Assembly (NCBI GenBank): GCA_948891265.1
Contig: CAQUBD010000009.1
Location: forward strand, 1 to 61,757
DNA from: an uncultured Clostridia bacterium
Lineage (GTDB): Bacteria; Bacillota; Clostridia; TANB77; CAG-508
Direction of reading: 5' to 3'
Length of the DNA: 61,757 nt
In this document: positions 55,439 through 61,757 of the stretch, piece by piece
Position numbering within the stretch: the first letter of the stretch is position 1
Layout of the letters: each line of letters begins with the position of its first letter
Translations under genes and position numbers: made by a program
The notes under the pieces: model-generated
What the model was told of the DNA's origin: nothing
The model's database searches: none
The model's input: the letters and a program-made list of their open reading frames with translations, nothing else

Positions 55439-56723
55439 ATGAGATTAAATATGAAAGAATTAGAAGAAAAAGTAAATTATTGTTTGAATTGTAAAGTAAA
55501 GCCATGTTCACAAAAAGGATGTCCACTAAATAATAATATACCAGAATTCATAAAAGCAGTAAAAGAAGAAAATTACAAAAAGGCATATGAAATATTATCA
55601 GAGACAACTGTATTATCAGGGGTTTGTGGTAAAATATGTCCACATACAAGGCAATGCCAAGGAAGTTGTGTGAGAGGAATAAAAGGCAATCCAGTAAGTA
55701 TTGGGGATATAGAAAGTTATGTTTTTGAAAAAGCTATAGAAAATAGATATACTTTAAAAGACGTAATACATAAAGAAGAAAATGAACAATTACCGAATAA
55801 AAAAGTAGCAATAATAGGTGGTGGACCAGCGGGTCTTACATGTAGCGCATTTTTAGCTGAAGATGGAGTTGATGTTACAATATATGAAAAATATGATTAT
55901 TTAGGTGGATTATTAGTACATGGAATACCAGAATTTAGATTGTCGAAAGAAATTGTAAAAGAGACTATAGATAGGATTTTAGATTTAGGAATAAAAGTAG
56001 AATATAATAAACAGTTAGGAAAAAATTTGAAATTAGAAGAATTAGAGGAACAATATGATGCAATATTTTTAAGTATAGGTGCAAATAAATCAGCAAAAAT
56101 GGGAGTTAAAGGAGAAAATTTAGAAGGTGTTTATGGGGGAAATGAACTTTTAGAATATAATACACATCCTAATTATGAAGGTAAAATAGTTTCTGTAATT
56201 GGTGGTGGAAATGTTGCAATGGACTGTAGTAGAACTATAAAAAGATTACGGAGCAAAAGAAGTTAATGTTATATATAGAAGAGCAGAAGAACAAATGCCA
56301 GCAGAGATAAAAGAAATAAAAGAAGCTAAGGAAGAAGGAATCAATTTTTTATTCCAAAATAATATTGTACAAATAAAAGGGGATAAAGAAGTTGAAAAAT
56401 TAGAATTGATAAGAACAGAGTTAATACAAAAAGAAGGAGAAACAAGAGCTGTTCCAGTAAATATTGAAGGAAGCAATTATGAAATAAATACAGACTATGT
56501 AGTAATGGCACTTGGAAGTACTGTATCTGATGAGACTTTAGATTTAGGGTTAACTGTAAATAAATGGGGAAATATCTATGTAAATGAAAATTATCAAAGT
56601 TCGAATCCTAAAGTTTTTGCTGGAGGAGATTTAGCAGGGGGTAAAGGAACTGTTGCATGGGCTGCTCGTTCGGGAAGAGAGGCAGCTAATAAGATAAAAG
56701 AATATTTAAAAAAGGGGGTGTAA
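55439..56723 (+). CDS. gltD: NADPH-dependent glutamate synthase beta-like oxidoreductase, interrupted by CGG (+1 joined)
   Basis: About 427-aa flavoprotein of the GltD/NfnB type. N-terminal iron-sulfur-binding motif (CLNCKVKPCSQKGCPLNNNI), FAD-binding GGGPAGLTCSAFLAEDG, NAD(P)-binding VIGGGNVAMDCSRT and the C-terminal FAGGDLAGGKGTVAWAARSG. The 0 frame breaks after RTIKRL at CGG 56249-56251 and ends at TAA 56264-56266. Skipping C gives RTIKRL-GAKEVNVIYRRAEEQMPAE, exactly the family sequence, to the stop at 56723. Start is uncertain between ATG 55439 and ATG 55451; both lie close after AAGGAAGGA. No gltA large subunit is adjacent, so it may work with ferredoxin or another partner. Confidence 0.88.
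56249..56251 (+). other. Candidate +1 recoding site: in-frame CGG (TTA CGG AGC)
   Basis: Skipping C gives TTA-GGA-GCA-AAA-GAA and restores the conserved RLGAKEV segment of the second Rossmann fold. 0-frame stop follows after four more codons. Confidence 0.85.
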
Positions 56724-56749
56724 AAAATAAATCCTTTTTTATATCCCCT

Positions 56750-57856
56750 TTAATTATTTTCAGTATTGTTTTTTTCTAATCCTTTTTTTACAAAAATACT
56801 TCTGATATATTTGAAAAATGCCAAAATCTTTGATTTTTTCTTTTTTACTAAATATACAGAATTAGTATTAATGCCATTTTCCAATAGATTATATTTATCT
56901 TCCAAATCTATCATTTTATTAACATAGTAATCATTAAAATAAGTATATCCCTCTGTTGAACCTAAATAGTCTTTAAAATTGTAAAGCTTTCTTCTATAGT
57001 TTTCGACACCTTCCAGATCATGGATTTGATAGAATGCTTTATCGAAGTAACTAGAAATTATCAAATTTTGAGTTTTAATAAAAATAGAAGTAATATCATT
57101 TTTTAAAGAATTTATTTTATTAATCATATTATCAACTTTTTTATTTCTATCATCAATTTGGATAATTTTGTTATTAATTTTTATAATTTCTTCTTCACAA
57201 GATAAGATATCATCAATAGCGTTTTGAATTTGCATAAATACTTTATAACTTGTATGTTCAATTAATTTTTCTTTAAAAGTATCGTTACTATTAATAGTAC
57301 TTTCGAATAAAATGTCTTCTCCAATAATAAATGCTAGTTGATTTACTAAGGAACATTCAATAGGGTAATATGAAGGACTATTAGTTTCAAAGGAGATATT
57401 AAAGTATTTAACATATTCTTTAGGTATACCTAAGATTTTTGAAGACATAAGTTGTACTGCAGCCTCGTTTAGCCCTAAACCGTATATCTTAAATTCTGTA
57501 TAATCACAAAGTCCCATTCTCAACAAATAATTTTTTTTGTCTTTTATTTCTTGAATATAATGTATACATTCATGGATTGCAAATTCTTCTAAATCATTAT
57601 CATCAATATGAGAATTAAAATAAATAGATGAATTTTTATAGAAATAATTTGCTTCTGACATCCCTTCTGGCATTTTTGCAATATACATATTTAATCTAGA
57701 TAATTTTATGAATAAGTCATTTTGATTAAGCTCAAAATTTGGAAACGTTTCACAAATTCTTAAAGCAACGGTTCTTGCTATTGAATTTACTTTTAATGTA
57801 TCTAACTTTTTTATTACTTCAATTCCTTCTTTTTTTAAATCAGATTCTATACTCAT
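56750..57856 (-). CDS. Putative zinc metallopeptidase-like protein, family not recognised
   Basis: 368-aa protein. An HEXXH-type zinc-binding sequence is visible at about residue 94 (FAIHECIHYIQE), and a possible third ligand Glu about 35 residues later in LGLNEAAVQLMSSK, a gluzincin-like arrangement. The middle (220-290) is a predicted coiled coil (EEEIIKINNKIIQIDDRNKKVDNM). The C-terminus has a short hydrophobic/basic segment (SKILAFFKYIRSIFVKKG) that may bind membrane. No signal peptide. Similar proteins recur in uncultured Clostridia; function unknown. Monocistronic. Confidence 0.6.
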   Translation of the reverse strand: MSIESDLKKEGIEVIKKLDTLKVNSIARTVALRICETFPNFELNQNDLFIKLSRLNMYIAKMPEGMSEANYFYKNSSIYFNSHIDDNDLEEFAIHECIHYIQEIKDKKNYLLRMGLCDYTEFKIYGLGLNEAAVQLMSSKILGIPKEYVKYFNISFETNSPSYYPIECSLVNQLAFIIGEDILFESTINSNDTFKEKLIEHTSYKVFMQIQNAIDDILSCEEEIIKINNKIIQIDDRNKKVDNMINKINSLKNDITSIFIKTQNLIISSYFDKAFYQIHDLEGVENYRRKLYNFKDYLGSTEGYTYFNDYYVNKMIDLEDKYNLLENGINTNSVYLVKKKKSKILAFFKYIRSIFVKKGLEKNNTENN

Positions 57857-58010
57857 ATATTTCTCCCATTTTTATATTTAAAATATTACCAAATATATTA
57901 TACAATAAAAATTTTAAATATATGTTACGGAAATATTAAAATTATATTAAAATTTAATTACTGAATAATTCTTACTACCTGACAGTTTGGTACTAAGCTA
58001 TAATGTAATA

Positions 58011-58037
58011 AAAACTGAAGGGATAGCTTCAGTTTTT
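58011..58037. terminator. Terminator of the por operon
   Basis: Perfect stem AAAACTGAAG / CTTCAGTTTT with a 6-nt loop, A/T runs on both sides, 20 bp beyond the porB stop on the minus strand. Confidence 0.88.
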
Positions 58038-58057
58038 ATATATGATAAAGCAAAGGA

Positions 58058-59011
58058 TTATTCTTTATTAGTAATTTCTTCTAAGTCTAATAATTCTTGC
58101 CATCTTTTATCAACTTCTTTTTGGAATTCTTCAATCATCCACTCATTACCAGATTTAAACATATGTTTAAATCTCTTTTGTGGTCTTAAAAATTCTTCAA
58201 CAGGAAGTTTTTTAACAGGTTTATAAGTAATATGATAAACACCATTAACAACTTCATATAAAGGCCAATAACATGTTTCAACAGCCAATTTATTAATTTG
58301 CATCAAATCTTCTGTTGAATATCCCCATCCTCTTGGGCATGGAGCCATAACATTTAAAAATGTTGGACCTTCTGTATATATTGCCTTTTCAGCTTTTTCA
58401 TATAAATCTTTCATATTATTTACTGCAGCTGTTTGGGCTACATATGGTAAATGATGTCCAACCATTATTTTTGCCAAATCTTTTCTAGATTGCATTTTTC
58501 CAGGAATAACTTTTCCTGCAGGTGATGTTGTTGTATCTGCAAATTTTGGAGTTGCTGATGAACGTTGAATACCAGTATTCATATATGCACCATTATCATA
58601 ACATACATATAACATGTCATGACCTCTTTCCATTGCTCCTGATAATGATTGTAATCCTATATCATATGTTCCACCATCTCCACCAAAGGCTATAAATTTT
58701 GTATGTTCATCTTCTGGTAATTTACCTTGTCTTTTTAATGATTTATATGCAGCTTCTGCACCAGATAATGTTGCACCTGCACATTCAAATGCAGTGTGTA
58801 TAAATGAATCAGTCCAAGCAGTATATGGATATATAAATGTTGAAACTTCCATACATCCTGTTGCACCAGCAATTACTGCATGATCTTCTTCTTTTAAAGC
58901 TCTTAATATATGTCTTGCTACAACTGGAGCTCCACATCCTGCGCACATTCTATGACCTTCTGTAAATCTTGAAGGCTTGTTAGCTACTATTTCTTTAAAA
59001 TTATATGCCAT
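58058..59011 (-). CDS. porB: Pyruvate:ferredoxin oxidoreductase, beta subunit
   Basis: 317-aa thiamine-diphosphate-binding subunit. CAGCGAPVVARHIL supplies iron-sulfur cysteines, GDGGTYDIGLQSLSGAMERGH and CYDNGAYMNTGIQRSSATP are the TPP/Mg motif region typical of pyruvate-type enzymes, and NVMAPCPRGW holds a further ligand Cys. Last gene of the operon, 2 bp after porA. Converts pyruvate, CoA and oxidised ferredoxin to acetyl-CoA, CO2 and reduced ferredoxin. A related 2-oxoacid specificity cannot be fully excluded. Confidence 0.93.
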   Translation of the reverse strand: MAYNFKEIVANKPSRFTEGHRMCAGCGAPVVARHILRALKEEDHAVIAGATGCMEVSTFIYPYTAWTDSFIHTAFECAGATLSGAEAAYKSLKRQGKLPEDEHTKFIAFGGDGGTYDIGLQSLSGAMERGHDMLYVCYDNGAYMNTGIQRSSATPKFADTTTSPAGKVIPGKMQSRKDLAKIMVGHHLPYVAQTAAVNNMKDLYEKAEKAIYTEGPTFLNVMAPCPRGWGYSTEDLMQINKLAVETCYWPLYEVVNGVYHITYKPVKKLPVEEFLRPQKRFKHMFKSGNEWMIEEFQKEVDKRWQELLDLEEITNKE

Positions 59012-59013
59012 AA

Positions 59014-60204
59014 CTATTTAGCCCCCTTTCTTAAACCTAAGTATCTATAAGGATTTTCTACTTTTCCATTTGAAGCTATTTCTGACAAATCTGTAAATAC
59101 TGATTCAATATCTTTTTCGGTAGTATCTCTACCACCAATTCCATAAACATAGTTTACAACAGGAACACTTTCTTTTGATAAATACATACTAGATGTTACA
59201 TCTTCAAACAAAGCACCGCCTATAGCATTTAAAGAATCAGCTCTATCTAAAACTGCGACAGCCTTTAAATGCCTTAAAGCTTTAGCAACTTCTTCTCCAG
59301 GGAAAGGTCTGTAAACTCTTATTTTTAATAAACCAGCTTTTACACCATTCTCTCTTAATTTGTCAACAACAGCCTTTGTAGTACCAGCTGTTGAATTCAT
59401 ACAAACAATTGCGATTTCGCTATCAGCTAATTTATATTCTTCAAACAATCCATAATGTCTTCCTGTCCAATTTTCAAAATCTTTAGACACATCTAATATA
59501 ACCTGTTTTGCGGCTCTCATAGCGTCTGCTTGTTGTGTTTTATGTTCAAATAAATATGCTTGCAAATCTAAAGGACCTACAGCTATTGGCTCTTTTCTAT
59601 TTAATAGATAATGTTCTGGATGATATTCTCCAACAAATTTTTTTACTTCAGAATCTTTTTCTAACTCAATATTTTCAATTGAATGAGATGTTATAAATCC
59701 ATCTTGACATATCATTATTGGAAGTTGTACATTTTCATTTTCAGCAATTTTGTGGGCCATTAAATTATTATCATAAGCCTCTTGATTATTTTCTGAAAAT
59801 AACATTATCCATCCAGCGTCTCTAACACCCATTGCATCAGAATGATCACAATGAATATTCAAAGGACCAGATACAGCTCTATTGACCAAATTTAAAACTA
59901 TAGGAAGTCTTAAACTTGAAGCAATATAAATCATCTCCCACATTAAAGACAAACCATTTGCTGATGTAGCTGTCATAGCTCTTGAACCAGCAGCTTGAGC
60001 ACCAATACAAGCACTCATTGCACTATGCTCACTTTCAACTGCAACAAACTCAGTATCTACTGTACCATTAGCAACAAAAGTTGAAAAATATTGTGGAATT
60101 TCAGTAGATGGTGTAATTGGGAATGCAGCAACAACATCAGGATTAATTTGTTTCATAGCTGTAGCAACAGCCTCATTACCACTTAATCTTTCTCTAATAC
60201 TCAT
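59014..60204 (-). CDS. porA: Pyruvate:ferredoxin oxidoreductase, alpha subunit
   Basis: 396-aa subunit containing the pyrimidine-binding and transketolase-C-like domains. Typical segments are AFPITPSTEIPQYFSTFVAN, VESEHSAMSACIGAQAAGSR, TATSANGLSLMWEMIYIA and the C-terminal VAVLDRADSLNAIGGALFEDV and YGIGGRDTTEKDI. The length is normal for four-subunit PFORs. It shares 1 bp with porD and is 2 bp before porB, so all four genes are tightly coupled. Confidence 0.94.
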   Translation of the reverse strand: MSIRERLSGNEAVATAMKQINPDVVAAFPITPSTEIPQYFSTFVANGTVDTEFVAVESEHSAMSACIGAQAAGSRAMTATSANGLSLMWEMIYIASSLRLPIVLNLVNRAVSGPLNIHCDHSDAMGVRDAGWIMLFSENNQEAYDNNLMAHKIAENENVQLPIMICQDGFITSHSIENIELEKDSEVKKFVGEYHPEHYLLNRKEPIAVGPLDLQAYLFEHKTQQADAMRAAKQVILDVSKDFENWTGRHYGLFEEYKLADSEIAIVCMNSTAGTTKAVVDKLRENGVKAGLLKIRVYRPFPGEEVAKALRHLKAVAVLDRADSLNAIGGALFEDVTSSMYLSKESVPVVNYVYGIGGRDTTEKDIESVFTDLSEIASNGKVENPYRYLGLRKGAK

Positions 60205-60509
60205 TATTCATTTACACCTTCTTCCTTCATTTCTATTGCAGCAAAAGGGCATACCTTAGCACAAACGCCGCAACCTTTACAATAATCATAATTATAATCA
60301 GTTCTCTTTAAAGAATCTTTACACACAGGAATTGCATTATCTGGGCAAACTGGAAAACATAAACCACATTGTTTGCACTTTTCTTCAATCCATACAGGTC
60401 TAACACTTCTCCAATCACCTGTTTTAAACTCTCTAGCATTTCCTGCTTTATAAATATTACCACCTATTGTCAAATCTTCCATAGGTGTAGTTTTATTTAT
60501 GTTAGTCAT
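60204..60509 (-). CDS. porD: Pyruvate:ferredoxin oxidoreductase, delta (ferredoxin) subunit
   Basis: 101-aa iron-sulfur subunit with two classical 4Fe-4S motifs, CKQCGLCFPVCPDNA and CKGCGVCAKVCPFAA. It relays electrons from the TPP site to external ferredoxin. It overlaps porC by 4 bp and porA by 1 bp. Confidence 0.95.
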   Translation of the reverse strand: MTNINKTTPMEDLTIGGNIYKAGNAREFKTGDWRSVRPVWIEEKCKQCGLCFPVCPDNAIPVCKDSLKRTDYNYDYCKGCGVCAKVCPFAAIEMKEEGVNE

Positions 60510-61084
60510 ATTTTTTGAACCTCCTTTAATGCCATTTCTAAAGCTTTCATATTACCTTCAATAACTTCAGGTTTTTTAGCAAATTTATGCTTAAATGAAC
60601 CTTTCATATCTTCTAATAAAGCTTCATCTGACATAATTCCACTTACCTTTACTATTGCAGCAAGCATTGGTGTGTTTGGAAAATATTTTCCAAGTGCTTC
60701 TGTTGATATTTTTCTTGCATCAATAATATAAATATTACCATTATATCCCTTTAAAACTTCTCTCAAATATTCTGGTGATTTTGTTGTATTAATTATAATT
60801 GCTCCTGTTTCTTTTAAACCTTCTGTAACAGGAACTGCTTCTAAAAGTGTATCATCTACTACAACTACATAGTCTGGTTCATAAATGTTACTATGAACTG
60901 TAATAGGGGTATCACTTATTCTGTTATATGCAGTAATTGGTGCACCCATTCTTTCAGGCCCATATTCTGGAAATCCTTGAATATATTTTCCAGTATTAAA
61001 TGCTGCATCTGCTAGTAGTAGTGATGCTGTTTTTGCTCCTTGACCGCCTCTACCGTGCCATCTAATTTCTATTAAATTGTCCAT
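60506..61084 (-). CDS. porC: Pyruvate:ferredoxin oxidoreductase, gamma subunit
   Basis: 192-aa subunit with the characteristic start IEIRWHGRGGQGAKTASLLLADAAF and FPEYGPERMGAPITAY. First gene of the operon (gamma-delta-alpha-beta order), with a strong AAGGAGGC ribosome binding site and a consensus promoter about 55 bp upstream. The order and subunit sizes match the archaeal/clostridial four-subunit enzyme rather than the single-chain Clostridium PFOR. Confidence 0.94.
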   Translation of the reverse strand: MDNLIEIRWHGRGGQGAKTASLLLADAAFNTGKYIQGFPEYGPERMGAPITAYNRISDTPITVHSNIYEPDYVVVVDDTLLEAVPVTEGLKETGAIIINTTKSPEYLREVLKGYNGNIYIIDARKISTEALGKYFPNTPMLAAIVKVSGIMSDEALLEDMKGSFKHKFAKKPEVIEGNMKALEMALKEVQKI

Positions 61085-61137
61085 GTAAATGCCTCCTTTT
61101 TATATTGCGATTTTAATCACATTATTTTTATGTGTTT

Positions 61138-61166
61138 AGTATATTCCAAATATATATTGATGTCAA
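61138..61166 (-). promoter_or_regulatory. Consensus sigma-A promoter of porCDAB
   Basis: On the minus strand: TTGACA (61166-61161), 17 bp, TATACT (61143-61138). Confidence 0.85.
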
Positions 61167-61270
61167 GGGAGGTTTTTATACGATTTAGTCGAAAAAAACA
61201 TACTATTTTACCTTTCAATAAAATAACATGTTCAAAGCAGAAATAATTTATCAATATTGACTAAACTAAT

Positions 61271-61477
61271 TTAAGCATTTTTATCAATGTTGATCAATTC
61301 AGATATTGAGCATTTCAAATATTTGCATAACTCTTCAAGATATTTAAATGATATGGATGTTGTTTGTCCATTTATAATTCTATTTAGATTTCTATTTGTT
61401 ATGTTCATATTCTGACAAAGCCAATATTTAGATTTCTTTTTGCTTTTTAGCAATTTTTCTATATTAAAACTTAACAT
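61271..61477 (-). CDS. Small Xre-type helix-turn-helix regulator
   Basis: 68-aa Cro/CI-like DNA-binding protein (KSKYWLCQNMNITNRNLNRI, ISFKYLEELCKYLKCSISELI) that consists almost only of the HTH, similar to small YozG-type regulators. Ribosome binding site AGAGGTGAA. It lies upstream of porCDAB in the same orientation but is separated from it by the por promoter, so control of por is possible but not shown. Confidence 0.85.
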   Translation of the reverse strand: MLSFNIEKLLKSKKKSKYWLCQNMNITNRNLNRIINGQTTSISFKYLEELCKYLKCSISELINIDKNA

Positions 61478-61757
61478 TTAATTCACCTCTAATAAATTTT
61501 AATATAAAATAAATATTGAAATAAGATATTTACAAATAAGACATCTACAAATATAATAGTTTTAGACACTTTTTTATGTAAAAAAGTGATTACTAAAAGT
61601 GGTCACTTTTATTGCATTTTAAAATATTTAAGTATATCATATAAAATGAAAATGTTTAGATGAATCAAATTTGTGTACATTAAAAAATAAAATATTATTA
61701 AATTTTCAAAAATGCTCGTTCAAGCTAAATTTCAAAGAAAGTCTAAATAAATTTTAT
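61478..61757. other. Terminal intergenic region
   Basis: AT-rich, no gene seen. It contains an inverted repeat AAAAGTGA / TCACTTTT (about 61583-61611), which could be an operator or weak hairpin upstream of the small Xre gene. Confidence 0.4.

Noticed and set aside
1002..56251. Sequencing or assembly error as the whole explanation for the seven CGG breaks
   Set aside because: Random or motif-driven C insertions would strike GG in any codon phase. All seven are in the same phase, before a Gly GGN codon, in both orientations. Many other CGG strings in other phases (AAC GGA, TTC GGA, GGC GGA, TCG GTT) are unaffected. Read data are still needed.

Overview
The window is very AT-rich, roughly 27-30% G+C by eye. 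It uses the standard bacterial code with TAA, TAG and TGA as stops, has strong AGGAGG-type ribosome binding sites and textbook sigma-A promoters. Gene content (four-subunit pyruvate:ferredoxin oxidoreductase, AddB, an Lsa-like ABC-F protein, YitT, TSCPD protein, GT84/GH94 glucan synthase, SdpR/SdpI, an IS110 element) points to an anaerobic Clostridia-type Firmicute, probably an uncultured gut lineage. No rRNA, tRNA or CRISPR was seen.

Layout. 0-8 kb: pilin-like/tail-collar hybrid protein, aspS, TSCPD protein, a Xre regulator, and envelope genes (polysaccharide deacetylase, glycosyltransferase 51, GNAT-like protein, M23 peptidase). 8-13.3 kb: HD hydrolase, ruvA, rarA, a pair of half-size TauE transporters and a Cys-rich protein. 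13.6-21.8 kb: one giant cyclic beta-glucan synthase-like gene. 22-30.7 kb: response regulator, rnc, radical SAM enzyme, YitT, a HD / HAD-MFS pair, an Ogg1-type glycosylase and an E2-like acyltransferase. 30.8-32.3 kb: IS110 element. 32.5-43.8 kb: surface proteins, a TetR-controlled hydrolase cluster, two membrane-linked ECF sigma modules, sdpRI and a RhuM protein. 43.8-56.7 kb: ABC-F, acetyltransferase, addB, two MFS paralogues, PgeF, LD-carboxypeptidase, UDG and a GltD-like oxidoreductase. 56.7-61.5 kb: a putative metallopeptidase, porCDAB and a Xre regulator.

The main discovery is a recoding signal. Seven unrelated genes are each broken once, and each break lies at an in-frame CGG codon: positions 1002, 4333(-), 11092, 16324, 31089(-), 42392 and 56249. 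In every case skipping only the C (+1) lets the following GGT/GGA be read as Gly and restores the expected family sequence. In two cases CGG is immediately followed by a 0-frame stop (CGG-TAA in the IS110 transposase, CGG-TGA in the sigma fusion). By eye I found no in-frame CGG in the other confidently called genes, except two in a small, compositionally odd membrane protein at 54.8 kb. This suggests that CGG is an essentially unassigned or hungry codon that drives genome-wide +1 frameshifting or four-base decoding. An eighth broken gene (36.1-37.0 kb) has a different defect (net -1, no CGG) and serves as a contrast.

The window also carries many small palindromic repeats between genes. One is a hairpin family with a conserved GGGACGTCCC-like loop and different but self-complementary outer stems. 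Others are three MITE-like elements with 19-30 bp inverted ends, an 80-bp tandem repeat that supplies the C-terminus of aspS, and dispersed repeats of 40, 58 and 88 bp.
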